Assembly (NCBI GenBank): GCA_000231825.2 | Contig: JH720300.1 | Coordinates: 1,675,928-1,739,927, forward strand | DNA length: 64,000 nucleotides | Source of the DNA: Tetrahymena elliotti 4EA | Lineage: Eukaryota > Ciliophora > Oligohymenophorea > Hymenostomatida > Tetrahymenidae | Reading direction: 5' to 3' | In this document: piece after piece, positions 12,119 through 24,957 of the stretch | How positions within the stretch are numbered: the first letter of the stretch is position 1 | Layout: each line of letters starts with the position of its first letter | Position numbers and translations under genes: made by a program | The notes under the pieces: model-generated | What the model was told of the DNA's origin: nothing | The model's input: the letters and a program-made list of their open reading frames with translations, nothing else | Database searches by the model: none

Positions 12119-15100
12119 TCAAGAAACATTTGTGTTATTGTTAGGTTTTTTAATGAAATTGAGCTACTGATTATTTTTTTAGAATTCAATTTACTTCAAA
12201 GAAGTTGTCATTTTGCTACAATTTTATTTCAATTTATTATCAATTTTATTCATACTTGATGGTTATTTAAAAGTGTCTGATGGTGGTTCATTAATTTCAT
12301 CTACAAATTTATATCCCTCTTATGCCTAGATATATGATAAATTTTATATTTATTTTTAAAGACTATTATGAGAATCTTCATCATTTAAGTTTGGATAATA
12401 GCTATCAGCTTTTATATCATAAAAAGATGGCTGCTTACTAAAACCTTAAAGACTTACAAACTCGGAGTTAATAGGACTTGCTTAAAAGCTTGGGTTTCCA
12501 TTTCTTAAGAGATTATTGCTTTGCTTGATTAAATAATTAGGCTAACTTTCTAATCCTTGACTTGTCATTCTAGTATGATTTGTATTGTCAGGATTATCTT
12601 TTAATTAATCCTCAGTTAAATTATTCTTTTAATTGAGTTTTAACTATGAAAAATTGTAAAAACTCAATTTATCTTTTGTTTTATTATTATCAGATAAATT
12701 ATTAGCTGAAGGAATTAGGTCAAAACTGCTTGATTGCTTTTTTTACTTTAATTAAATTTATATACTACTTTTTACCAAAGCTGAATACTAGTGAAACCTA
12801 TTATTATTGAGTGAAGGTCTTTGCTTTGAAAATATTTCATTTAAATGAGAAAATTGGTTAACTTCTTTTTAATCTTAGGTTTCTCTTTAATCATTTTGCT
12901 CATCATCTTCTTCCTATGATTTTTCATTGTCTTAATTTTCCTTTTCAGTTTGGGAATCTATACTCTCATCAAGACTCCTTTTAATTAGTTTGTTTTAAAG
13001 CTTTTAACGTTTCGAAGACTTTTTATCAGTAATATGTAAAGAGTCTATATCCACTTTCTAAATCTGATTCTCATAATCAGGGATGTATTCTTTAAAAATA
13101 TTCAAGAAGTCTTTATTTTAAAGCTAAGAAATGTGTTCTTATTCTTACTACAATCTTGAGTTTACATAATTTCTTTAAGCTGTGATAGTATGTTTAGATT
13201 ACTTACTTGAAACTCTAGAATAAAGCTGCAAAGATATATAATCAATCATATCCATAATTTCAAAACTCTACCTGCAGAGAGGACAATTATCATTTTTTTT
13301 AAGCCATTATTCTAAACATTCAGAATGAAAACAATGACTGCAAATAGTTACCCTCACTTATGCTCCTTTTAATAACTCTACAAAGCAAAGAGGACAGCAT
13401 AATTTGCTTCTATGAGTGCTTACTTGCAATGTTGTAGGAATATATTATTCTTATTACTTTTTATCAGTCGATATTTAACTTTCTAAGTTTTTATTTTCAT
13501 CATTTTATTGGATTTATTCTTATACTTCCTTATCATCACTTTTTTTTCCTTTTGGAGGTAAAATTTAATCTTTATCTTTGCTTTTTGGTGATATGATTAT
13601 GCTTTCATCTCCATTTTCAATATTTTAGTATTATTTTCTTATTTACAGCTCAATACTAACATCAAAATTATCTTACTGTTATTTTTGTTTATCTTGATTG
13701 AGATTCTAATTATTCATATCCTATGTTTCTAGAGAAGGACTTGTTGAATATTATTAATTTGGCATCAAATATAATTACAAAAGTCTTTTTTTAGAAAGAA
13801 TCAGCTTCTTTCTTTATTCTACTTTTAGTTTGTTATTAAACTCCTCGATGATTTTCGACTGTGATTTTTTTGGAGCTAACAAATTCTAAGTAATTACTTG
13901 AGGAATTCTTTTCCTTATTTCAGAGGATTTATTTTTTTATTTGTGTGACATAATTTTAAAAATAATTTTGATAGAACAGATCGCAAAAATAACTACAGAA
14001 ATAATTATTGCTAAAGCTATTGCCACAATTTAATTGCTTTTTGCATGTTTAAGTGATTTTTCCTCTTCTTTACTGCTCTGTTAATTAACTTATTCCTATT
14101 AACTGTCTTTATTTTTTTGCTCTTCTGAAGAAAATAAAACTGAAATTTAAAGAACTGTTGATTCTGTTTTTTTGATTTGTCTTACTGCTAAAATGGTAAA
14201 GCAGTCTTCATAATCATCTTAAATGCCTTAAAATTATGTTGAATTACCTTACTGAGAAGATGGAGATGTATTATTAAGATCTAGTGGAAATTATTTGCAT
14301 AAATCTTCTAAATTTTTAATTGCTAAATCATCATTTTCCATTCTATATTAGATTTCGCTATCTTACTCTGATGGTAAGCCTTTTTCATTAACAAAAACTT
14401 TTACATCTATTATTGAATTTGTGTTAAACTTTTTCAGACTAAAATTGATATGATTTTTTTAAGCATTTAATAATAAAATCTTCATTTAAATCTTAAAATA
14501 GTAAACTTTTAGAGACTAAATCATTAAATTGTTGGAATCATGTTCATTTATCAAATTAAGAGGTTATATATAGATTCCGCAATCTCCGTCCATATAATTC
14601 TACTTGCAAGTACAAGTTCCATCTTTTCCATTACAAATACCATTCTTGCCATTACAATTACTATGACAAGGATACTGGTTAAAATTATAAGCAAAAATAT
14701 CATACTGCAATACCTTTTTTGTTATTTCTGAAGGATTGGTATTTTATTCTTAGCTTTATTTATAAAAGAAAGTCAGAAAAGGATACTTATTGCTCTTATA
14801 AAGAGGGTCATCAATACTGATAACTATAAGATGCTATTATCTCTTCTTTTCAGTTGAAAAAGAATCAATCTGATGGCAAGTATAAGACCCTTAAGATAAA
14901 TAATCCTGTTTTAATAGAGGATCTTCATCAAAATTTAAGCAAGCTACAAATTTTGAGTTTTATTCTAAATCTGATACTATTATTACATCTATTACAATGT
15001 AGTTTTAGATGAAAAAATTATCTAATGTTAAGTTTAATTTAATCGTTTTAGCAGTTTAGTTTTAATGAATCTCATATAGATTATTAATTTTTATCTACTG

Positions 15101-15238
15101 ATACTACTAGTTTTCCTGGTCTGAGCATTAAATTTCTACAAAACACCCTAGAATTATTACTAATATTAGTAACATAAATGAATTCTTGTTTATAAATAAT
15201 ATCATCTTTGTTATCTCTACTAAAAAACTCTACTTTAC
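12119..15238 (-). CDS. Membrane RING-H2 protein with EGF-like module (probable E3 ubiquitin ligase)
   Basis: The coding frame runs about 1039 codons from an acceptor at 15239 to TGA at 12119-12121. In order: an ectodomain of beta-rich repeats; a Cys-rich EGF-like segment near residues 180-225 (CHSNCNGKNGICNGKDGTC, then CTCKQNYMDGDCG); one membrane helix near 400-425 (IVAIALAIIISVVIFAIC); then a polar cytosolic region with a RING-H2 finger near 610-660 (CPLC, CSHCFHSEC, then CPLC), and a long Q/S-rich tail. RING-H2 fingers recruit ubiquitin-conjugating enzymes, so it probably ubiquitinates targets at a membrane. The 5' exon with signal peptide was not resolved. The frame must shift by one base in an A/T run near 15088-15092, or a 28-37 nt intron must be removed there. 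Confidence 0.8.
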
Positions 15239-16426
15239 CTTTTTATTTTTAATTTAATTTATTATTTGATCAATAGTTTTTTTTTTTGATAATTAGTTGT
15301 TTAAATTATATTATATTATTTAAAGATAATAAATTAAGAACTTTGCATAATACAAATAAACATTTTTAGATAAAATCTATAGCAGCTAGCTTATCTATTT
15401 TTTATTTCCTATTACTACCATTATAAGTAAATATAAAGGATTAGTTATCTTATGACTGCTTCCAAATTCATTTCGGTTATATCCATGCTATTTTTTTATT
15501 TATAAATATTATCTTACTGCATTTCTAAATTAGATAATTTCTATCTTATTATTCTTTTTTATTATTTAATATTAGTTAGCTGATTTAAACACATATATTA
15601 CTTCTCTATTCTCTATATTAACCATTTTAAAAAGTGATTTAAAATGCTCTGACCTTTCGCTTTTACGATTATCAATATTATAACAAATTTCTTATTTCTT
15701 TAAGATAATGTATCAAGTGGTAGAATACCCAAAAATTTAATTGTTAACAGATAATTTGATAGCAATAATAGAATATCTCAATTAATCAAATTGAAATGAT
15801 AGAACTAATCTCACTTAAATTGAAAAAATTGATGTAAAAATTAATAATAGTTAAAGAAGCAATTAAATAAGAAACTTCAAACATAGAAATTAGCTTTTAT
15901 TTAAAATTAAATTTATGATTACAAGTCAATAATAGAGAGTATAAATCAAATAGTTATTTTAGATGAAATATTGCTATTTAAATATAAAAATTATTTTAAA
16001 AATCATAAAAATAAGGATAATTAATAATAACTCAGCAAAAATATTTTTCATAAATAGATTTTTTTCCTTATTTTATTTTTGTAAGATACTTTGCATAATC
16101 TTCATTCATTTTAAAGAAATAAGCATAGCATTGATTGCAAAATTTTTTCGTTGAAAAAACTAGACTAGCTATTATGATAAAAATAAAATCAAAGCAGCAA
16201 AATAAATAAATTAGTTAAAATTGTTAGTTGATATGAATTAAAAATACATTTTTGTAGAAAAATCTTTGTTTTTTTATTTAAATTAATTTAAAAAACAATA
16301 AAATAATATATGAGTATTTAAATTTATTGATTGTTTTTATGAACAGTTTTGTTAAAAAAATAGACATTTAGATTTCAAAACCCATACATAAATAAATAAA
16401 TTTTATATTCATTATTGAGTTTCATT
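15239..16426. other. Upstream exons of RING gene (unresolved) and intergenic DNA
   Basis: Minus-strand frames stay open for long stretches between about 15240 and 15720, and two different frames look partly coding. The missing first exon or exons of the RING gene are probably here, but I could not join them. From about 15800 to 16426 I see only A/T-rich sequence. Confidence 0.4.
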
Positions 16427-19400
16427 TCAAACCAATTAACCAAGCTAAGCAAGACTCTCTGATTTTCTGAGAGATTTTGATTCTGAAATTTTTTATTCAT
16501 TTTCTTTTTCATAGCCAAAGTACTTTTAACTCTTTTTACCATTGAAACGGTTATCATATGATGATATTCTCATTTAATTTAAATCATCTTATGTATAAAA
16601 TTTTAAGAATTTATTGTTATCAAAGTAAGTTTCTGCAGTATGCTAACCTACTTTTGCTACTCCTTTACTGAGGTTCAATAATTTTAACATACTTTAAGAT
16701 CCAAATGCTAAAGGAGTTTCACCTTTAACATTCATGTTATTTAAGTCGCCTCCTTAGTTAATTATCATCATAATTACCTTTTAAAAGTAAATAAAAAATA
16801 ATTATTATATTCAATTTAAAATTATTTAATTAATTACCTCCATTTTATCAGTTTAAAAGGCAACATGAACAGGTGTATTTCCATCACAATCTGGAGCATT
16901 TGGATCAGACCCTTAATCTATTAACCATTGAATAAATTCAGTATTGCGATGACGTACAGCCCAATGAAGAGCTGTTTAACCTATTTTATCTCTTGCTAAT
17001 TAAAAATCTCTTTTGCAAAAAATAAATTTGCCTGTATTGACAGCCCAAAATCTATTATTTTTAGCTGCTTCAATTAATTTGACATTTCTAAGCTAATGTT
17101 CAATAGGTTTAGTTGCAAGTTGGTCTACGTTTCTTTTGAATTCAGATGTGCTATAGTTCTCATCAATATTAAATATGGAAGTGTAATGAGTGGAATGAGT
17201 AAAGCTTAAAGGAGCTTTGGATTATAAAGAGGACTTAGTAGAGTAACACTATTTACCAGTTTAGCTAAATGCAGTTCTTGGCCTACTTACTAATGTTGAT
17301 TTATTACTATTTATGACAAAATCTGTACTTTTATTAGTCATGACCTCTGTTTTTTTACCTTATTCAGAAAAATCTTATTCATTTGTAGAAATACCAGTAA
17401 GAGGTCTTTTCAATTTTTAACCTTATATTAAAGTACCTGAGCGAGTTTATTTTCTTTCTCTGTGCTATCCTCCATTAGAATTATCAATATTTTACTCCTT
17501 TTGCTATTATGTAATTGGTGTGTTTACTTGCTGTTCTTCATCTAAATTAATAATTTAGATGTCCTTAGCTTTATCTGAAGTTTGTAATATTTTTATATTT
17601 TATTTTGTGAGATGTCTAATTTATTCAATTTTGAATTTATATTCATAATATTTATCTTTTTCTTTTGTTTCAAGAACTTCCTTCATTTTCTTTTATTGTC
17701 TATGTTATCTAAATTTTTTTTAAATCATAATTATAAACTTCAACTCCCTAGGGTTCACTCTTGTTTCTTGATTATCTAAGGGTTTCTATTGATAGTTAAT
17801 TAAAAATTTAACTCATGCTTTTTAAAAATCTACTTACATAGAGAGGCTCATCTCTAGTAGGTTTAGGGGGTCCTCCTGTATAAAAATTCTTAAAAGTGTA
17901 AGGGTTCTTGAAAGCTATGTGGGCCTTTAGATTAATCTTATATCTATCCTGTTCATTTTTATTTAGAGCCTTCATTGCATTATCTGATATTTTTAAAGAA
18001 GATTAATTCTATTTTGGAAAACAATATGCTAAATAATAAACAGAATGTCCAAAAATTTTTATTGAAAGTAAAATAAGAGAAAACCATAAAGAAGCAGAAG
18101 ATCCTAAAATTGTTAAATAATTAATATCCAATGTTTCAATAAATAATAAGATAGTATAAAAACTATTATTCCAACTTTAGATAAATTAAATTCCTAATTT
18201 TTAAGTTTTTAAAATTTATATTACTTAACTCTGAATATTTTTCCATTTCTTCTGGAGTATAGTCTTAGGTATTGTGTTCGTCTTAGATAAAAATTTTTGA
18301 AGGAGGATGATAATAGTGTCTAGTGACACTTTTATAGAATTTATCATTTTGCTGCTACTTTGGCTCAGATATTGAACTAATATATTTTTTCCATTTTTCC
18401 TCTTATTGCTTTTTGATTTCTTTTTCCTTTTTTTTGTTATTAATCTCATTTTCCAACTCCTCTGCATAATAATTTATATTTTTAAGATCTTTTACAACCT
18501 CTTCTTGATCTATCTTTCCTTCTAAGAACAATTTCAAAGATTCAGCTCCTTATAAATTCTCTGGAGGTTTTTCTTTGAATTTTCCTTCTCTTTCTAGCTT
18601 ATAGCAGACTGCTGTAAACATTTTCTGTTTTTTAGCATGATATTCTTTATTGTATTACTTTTCGTATATCTTTTACTTTTTTTAATCGTATTAGCGAAGC
18701 TTTTCATACGATTTTAGAAGAGAGTTTTTTATAAATTCTTATCTACTTTTTTTAATAGCAATCTAAATTTCTTCATAATTCTTGAGAATATCTTCAGCTA
18801 ATCCTAGTTCTAACTGAATTTAAAAAGAAAAAAAATTATTTAAATACCAAAATGAGTAAATTATTTACATTTTATATGACATCCTTATCTATCACATCTA
18901 CAGCACTTTACATAAACTTTCTATCAATACAAGAATTTAGAAGCTCACTGGTATTGGCTAATAGCTTTAGTTCTTCAGCTGTTAACCACTCACCATCAGC
19001 ATATCTATCTAATAGATGATCTAATTTGAAAAGATTAGTTAATCATAATTGTCAAATAAAAAAACAAAGAATACCTCTCTGCATAGATTTTTTCATTTCT
19101 ATAATATATTTTTAGACAAATGGTAAAAAGCCTACTTCGTTCCAAGACGAACTAGCAATTTCGTTTGAATAAAGCTATTTTTTTTCTTATCTGCATTATT
19201 TAAATGTCTTTTCTTTACTTGAATCCCAAAAATTCTAAACTTTACTCAAAGGATCTGATTTTTATTCCTATTATAATTGTTCTGATTCATCATCATGATA
19301 ATCATCATCAACTCTGTTTTCATCTTATGACGATCTTTATTTTTTCATAAGTAAAGAAGAATTTTATAACTTTTCGTTTTTCTCTGATAACCCAAGTCTA

Positions 19401-20678
19401 GATAAAAACTATTATGTCCTTGGATTTCCATATTTGCTCATGTTTTAGAATATATCTTTGGTACTTGTAGGAGTAATATTTTTCAACACATACTTAACAT
19501 TAGATGCAAGTGTATCTTTACCTTATTTTTTTAACTCTTACTTCTCCTTCAATTTCTCAAGTACTAAAACTAAATTTTCATACTTTAAAAATAATTAGCT
19601 TTTTTAATAAACTATTTATGAGAAATATTTTATTTATTAAACATAATTCTATTTTAGAAAATTTATCATCAAATATAATATTATTAGCTTATAAAAATAT
19701 TCAAGAATGTTAAGAAAATTAAATAAATTTTATTGGTATTTATTTGCTAATTAATTAATTTTTTTTAAGCTCAGTAAGTAATTATTGAAAATAATTTTTA
19801 CATCATTAAGTTTTTCTATAACGCAGGTATTTAGCTTTTTTCTTAAACTCTCATATTTAGTTTTAACTCTTAGCCAAGGGAAGTGATCGTCTTTTGATTT
19901 CTAATTTTATTTCTTTGCATCTTTTTTATCCTATTCTTCTTACTTCTTTTCTTTTACTTCTTGCTTTTCTTTGAAACTGTTAAACATTTATGATATTGTT
20001 TTGTCCATACAACTGAGAATGTAATCAGCCTTTTCTTACTAAGATTTGAAGGAGCTTAACACAATAGTAGATATATCAAATGCTTTTAAAACACTAAATT
20101 TTTTAGATAAAAATAAATGAATAATATATGCTTGCAGTTTTAAATAAAAAATTATAATCTAAAAAAACCATTTAATAATTTAATAAGCTTATAATTTACT
20201 TTGAAGAAATAGGAATATCAGTTTCTATATTTATATGAATTTTGTAGAGAGATTCAATTGTTTTTATTACTAATGATTAAAATACTGTTGCAATCAAAGC
20301 ATTACCAAACATTTTAACTACGGAATTTTCTTTTGCCATATTTCGCTATAATTGTAATTTAAATTTATTATCAATAAAACTTTGGAAATTATCACCAAAC
20401 TCAACTAAGGATGGTATATTTTAAGCTGTTGTAGGTACCTATTCTTTAAAGTAAACCTTTTTTTAATTTTCTTGTGAGGGGGCCTTTTCTTATTATTAAC
20501 CTCCTTGTTTTGATGTGTCTTTCAAAAATCCATCAGGAAATACTTTTTATTTAAATTGATTGCAATACGTCTGCAACTTTTGATCTATCTCATCTCTATC
20601 AGATAACTCAAATATGGGATTTTCTATTTGGATCTATTTTAATCTTTCATAGGTTTTAAGACTTTTATATTTAATCAT
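16427..20678 (-). CDS. Ankyrin-repeat protein
   Basis: Seven exons encode 1267 residues; introns are 20094-20199, 19021-19074, 18814-18868, 18104-18224, 17786-17837 and 16778-16837, and the length is a multiple of three. ATG 20678 is preceded in frame by TGA. The first 1000 residues are charged and helical, with a basic coiled-coil segment (EINNKKKEKEIKKQQEEKW). Ankyrin repeats occupy about residues 1090-1200: GQTALHWAVRHRNTEFIQWL, DCDGNTPVHVAF, then NVKGETPLAFGS. A basic tail follows. Ankyrin repeats bind proteins, so a scaffold role is likely; no enzymatic domain is seen. An internal ATG at 19441 lies in the same open frame and could start a shorter form. Confidence 0.85.
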
Positions 20679-21168
20679 GGCTCAAACAGGTAGATATGTA
20701 CCTTAAATATGAATTAGATTCTACTTGACCTATATTTTACTATTTCTAAAAGTATAATAAATAATTGAATTGCGTTTATAAAACTCTTTAATAATTATTA
20801 AAGTTATTTTTATAACTTTTGATTAATCCCACTATTAAAGATAAATACCTACCTACCTACCGACATAATTTATAATTAAAGGAATAACTATATTTGAATA
20901 AATATTCTTTTAAAGGTAAAATCCATTTATTTTTCAAAGAGATATTGTTTATAATTTTAGTTTAACGAATTTTTAAGAATAAAATTATATAAATATATAA
21001 TATTTTATTTAATAAGCAATTTTAATTAAAATATTTGAATAAAAAAAAAAAATAAATTAAGTCTTGTTATAACTGTATTCAGCCTTATTAGGCAGTACCC
21101 TATATTATTACTACATATATATATATATAATATTTGAATAAATTATTGAACTATTTTCAGTTAAATTT
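20679..21168. other. Intergenic with tetranucleotide run and dispersed repeat
   Basis: This holds a short (ACCT)n run near 20848-20862, A/T-rich sequence, and copy B of the hairpin element. No gene is seen. Confidence 0.6.
21073..21130 (-). repeat. Short dispersed element, copy B
   Basis: Read on the minus strand, a (TA)n tract (21113-21130) is followed by TAGGGTACTGCCT and the stem-loop GCCT-AATA-AGGC (21082-21093), then GAATAC. It matches copy A at 7388-7445 in core, hairpin and order. The stem is one base pair shorter on each side than in copy A, so pairing is kept while the sequence differs. It starts about 40 bases after the stop of the minus-strand gene at 21169. Confidence 0.65.
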
Positions 21169-24103
21169 TCATACATTTTGTTGAATATCAACAAATTTTA
21201 AATCATGTGACCAAGAAGATATCAATATTTTTTCAGGAATTTAATTAGTCTAAACAATATATTAGTTTTTATTTAATTCGAAAGCAGTATCAGGTAAATT
21301 TTGACTTTCAAATACTCCATTGATAAGTTGAATATAAAAAACTTAGTACTTATATAATGTTGTTTATTTTTTCTTTAGTTTTTAACATGATTTTTATAGT
21401 AGTTAATAGAAAGAGTTCTTTTCTATGCCAGAACAAAAAATGTAGTATTATTCTTCATTTATTGTTTTTGTATGTTTATACCAGCAATCATTTTATTTAT
21501 CATAAATTTACATGGTTAAATTTGAACAAGAGTCATTTCCCTAGCCTAACTATGGTATACCACCATAAAATATATTTTCTTATGTGCTAAATAGATAAAT
21601 GGGTTTATCTTCTTCATCTTGTGCTAAAAAATCACATTGTTACATAGGTAGAGATTACTTATTTATTAAATCTATTTTTTCACAAATACTTCTTTGTAAA
21701 ACTCCTGCTCTCTCTTAGTTTAACCCATTCAGAAGATATAAAAACTAGCTATCGCAAGTTATAAGTCTTTATTATAAAAGCTCTTAGTTATATTCCACTT
21801 CTTTAAATTTGCTAAAAATAGTTTTATCTCCATCAATTCTACAATAATAAATTTTTTGAGCCTAAAACTGATTATAATTTGCACATATTCTATTGCATTC
21901 ATTTGAAGTAGTTAAATAGATTTCTAGATGTCCATCAATCTACCTGACACAAGAAAAGATATTTTGTTAAGAAAAAACAAAATTAAGTTCTTCATTGACT
22001 TAATATGTAAATTTAATTTTTTATAGTGTTTGAAAAGAGAAATCAGAGTTTATCAGAATAATCTATCCATTATCACTTGAATTTTTTATATCTAATATAA
22101 GACTTCCATTAAATTTATAATTTTAGTGTTATTGTGATTTTTATTATTTTAGTTATTGTTATTGTTATTGCCTATTGTACTATGATTATGAATATTCTTA
22201 AAGCTATTATTATTTCTCAACAAATTATTCTATTTGTTATTATCTTGATATTTATTATTATTACTATTCTATTTCTTATACTCCTGATTAAGCTTTTTAA
22301 ATATGTTGATCTTAATTACTATAATTAAGGTCACCTTAATATTAACCGTTCTCATCTTCATGAATGCCTATTTCTCCTACTTCTACCTATTATTAAGATT
22401 TTATTATGGATTCATCTCCTCCATTTAAAACATTAAATTACTAAATTAAAAGTGTGTTTTCTTTATGATCTAATTATTATTAAGATTATTCTTATGATTG
22501 ATTAGGTTTACTCTTATGAATTGTTTAAGTTTATATATTGATTGGTAATAATTAAGGAATCTTGTCTATAAATACATTTTAACTCTCTTGAAAATTAATT
22601 TTAAGCTGTTTTAAATTTAATTTATGAACACTACCCTCTGTAGTAGTACATAAAGAGAATTTCTTAACCATATCATTTTAAAGCTGCATGAGAAAATAAA
22701 ATTGTTTGTCATTAGAGGATTCAAGTGGGACCCATTAATTTATGTGATTTACTTTTTTATCTATTTTGCTTTCTTTAGCTTCATTTTTTAAAACTTTTTC
22801 ATTCACACTAAAAGTTTGACTATCTGTACTATCATGTTGGTCCTATTATACTTACTAAATAGGTTTGATAAAAGAATTAGTAAGATCAATTTCATTTTGA
22901 TATTCATTGTTTAATATTTTAATTGCTTAAGTGAGTTTTTTCTATATGTTAACTGTTTAAGAACTAACAATTTATTCGTTTTCACTAATTGAATAATTAT
23001 CAGAAGTAGTAACAAGTAGGACTTTATCATTTGTAATTTTTTTAATTTATGAAAGTAAATATTTAAAGAGTTTGTTAGTAAAAAAAATTTTTTAACTATA
23101 GCTATCAATTCCATCTTCAAAGTCAAAAGGATAAGTTATAATTACATATTGACTTTAAAACTATTAAATGTCTTTTAATAAATTATCAATAACATTTTAA
23201 AAACTATTTGAATTTAAATTATCTAATTTGTAAGACTTCTAATTTTTAAAGTTCTATTCTAAATCTACATCTGATAGGCATATGTATTGAATTTAATCTT
23301 AAAACTCTTATGTGTAAGTGTCTTTATAAATACCCTCATTCAGTATTTAGTAAATATTTTCGTTCTATTGAGGTTGTATTTATTTCTCAATTCTTAAATA
23401 AGTTATCTTCGGAATATCAAGCTTGTACTTTTCACGAAGCTTAGAGAAATAACTTAAACTACAATTAATACTTAAAGAAACCTAAACTGAGCAAGAATTT
23501 ATTGGCATTTAAAACCTTAACTGTGATTATCTATAATCAGTTTCGCTATCAAGAAACACAAATAAATTTTTGAATACATCGAGCAATTAATCAGATATGC
23601 TTTCAAAAAGTGAAAATATCATCTTCCAATATGTTGAGAGATTATTTAAATTTTATTCATTAGTACAAATTGTAAAATCTTGTTTATTTATACTTTGATT
23701 TATGAGCTAAAATTTATTCATTTTGCTAAATCTTTTCATGAAATTTTTAAAGAATTCTAAAATCTTAAAACTAAATTTCTTTTAGTTCCACCTCCATAAT
23801 AATTCTTATTCAAATCTATTTATAAACCAATAACAAATAAAAATATGCTTGATTTACTATTTAAATTAATCGAAACTATAAAAATATTATGAATTTTTGC
23901 ATGATCTTATTATAAAAGTCTTAAAAAAGATAAAATAATTATTACTTTTATATTTTATTACCATATAAGCTTTATGTAGCTTTTGTATAACATATTTAAT
24001 TGATCCCTTGGCTTATTTATCTAAAAAGAATAAATTAATCCTTTGTTAAAATACTTATAGAACTCTCCTAATTTTATTGTGAAGTACTAGATCTCTTATC
24101 CAT
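21169..24103 (-). CDS. Q-rich protein, unknown function
   Basis: Three exons encode 927 residues; introns are 23876-23961 and 23707-23771, and the spliced length is a multiple of three. The start MDKRSSTSQQNQ is followed by a beta-rich segment (for example KNYYGGGTKRNL) that hints at a kelch or propeller blade, but this is weak. Residues about 550-610 are a glutamine tract written mostly with TAA mixed with CAA and TAG. The C-terminal third has paired cysteines (CNRICANY) and many aromatic beta-strand-like stretches. No signal peptide or membrane helix is evident. I do not recognise the family. Confidence 0.8.
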
Positions 24104-24957
24104 ATTATTATCCCTAATTAACTAACTCTCTCAATCCTAATCCTGAGCTAAATAACCGAATATTTATAAAATATTTGAAAAATAAAAAATAGTTTATTAC
24201 TTGACTGAATATCAAATTTCTAAGTTTTTAGTGTCTTATGTTTTGCAAAGTATTAATAAAATAAGTAAATAAATTCACTTTTTAAAATAATTGATAAAAT
24301 TTTACGCAATTACAAAAAAAAATTTAAAAAGGTAATTAATTATTTCATTACTTTCAATAAATAATTTAATTTGCTTAATAAAATTGATTATTATATTGAG
24401 GGAGTGAGTACATCTATTAAATATAGAAAGCTAATTTAATTTCATCAAATTACCTCTAAATATAAATACCGTTGCCTTAAATTCTCCGACTTTAAGCTTA
24501 TTTTAATATTAAATAAAAAATAAAATAGTTTTGAATTAATCTAGTCTTTCTGAAATAAGACTAAATAATTTAAGGATTTAATGAACGAAAGAAGCATGGT
24601 AGATATTTTTGAAAAACTATTTATATAAATCTAAAAGTTATTCATGTATGTAATTCTAAAGTTCAATTTTCCTTATATTAAGAAGATCAATTAATTATCT
24701 TTTGTAGACTTTTCTGAGAAAATATAAGATAGAGTATAAAATAAATTTTTTGAGAAATTTTCAATCATTTTTCATAAATTAATTGATTAAAACTGAAAAT
24801 AAAATATTTAAAGATAACAAAACATTTTACAAAAAAATATAATTTAGATATACATAGATATTAATATATTTATTATGAATGAATTTCAATTATTTTAAAT
24901 ACTATGTTGAATTAGGTGTCATCAATAGAAAGAAAATGTGCTTAAAAAAATATTTAT
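24104..24957. other. Intergenic
   Basis: About 850 AT-rich bases between two minus-strand genes, containing the promoter of one and the 3' end of the other. No RNA gene or repeat was recognised. Confidence 0.55.

Noticed and set aside
15100..15205. ATG at 15205 (-) with a signal-peptide-like start for the RING gene
   Set aside because: Another frame over the same bases has far better coding texture and runs upstream past this ATG; the hydrophobic peptide looks like an off-frame artefact of T-rich DNA.
15963..16154. Plus-strand open frame of 63 codons rich in I, F and K
   Set aside because: Composition matches AT-rich non-coding DNA, with no Gln codons, no domain and no splice partners.
19439..19441. 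Start of a separate ankyrin gene at ATG 19441 (-)
   Set aside because: The frame is open and coding-like upstream and splices to ATG 20678, which follows an in-frame TGA; treated as internal Met.
22134..22328. Plus-strand hydrophobic open frame of 64 codons
   Set aside because: It is the antisense of the poly-Q tract of the minus-strand gene (TAA repeats read as TTA/ATT).
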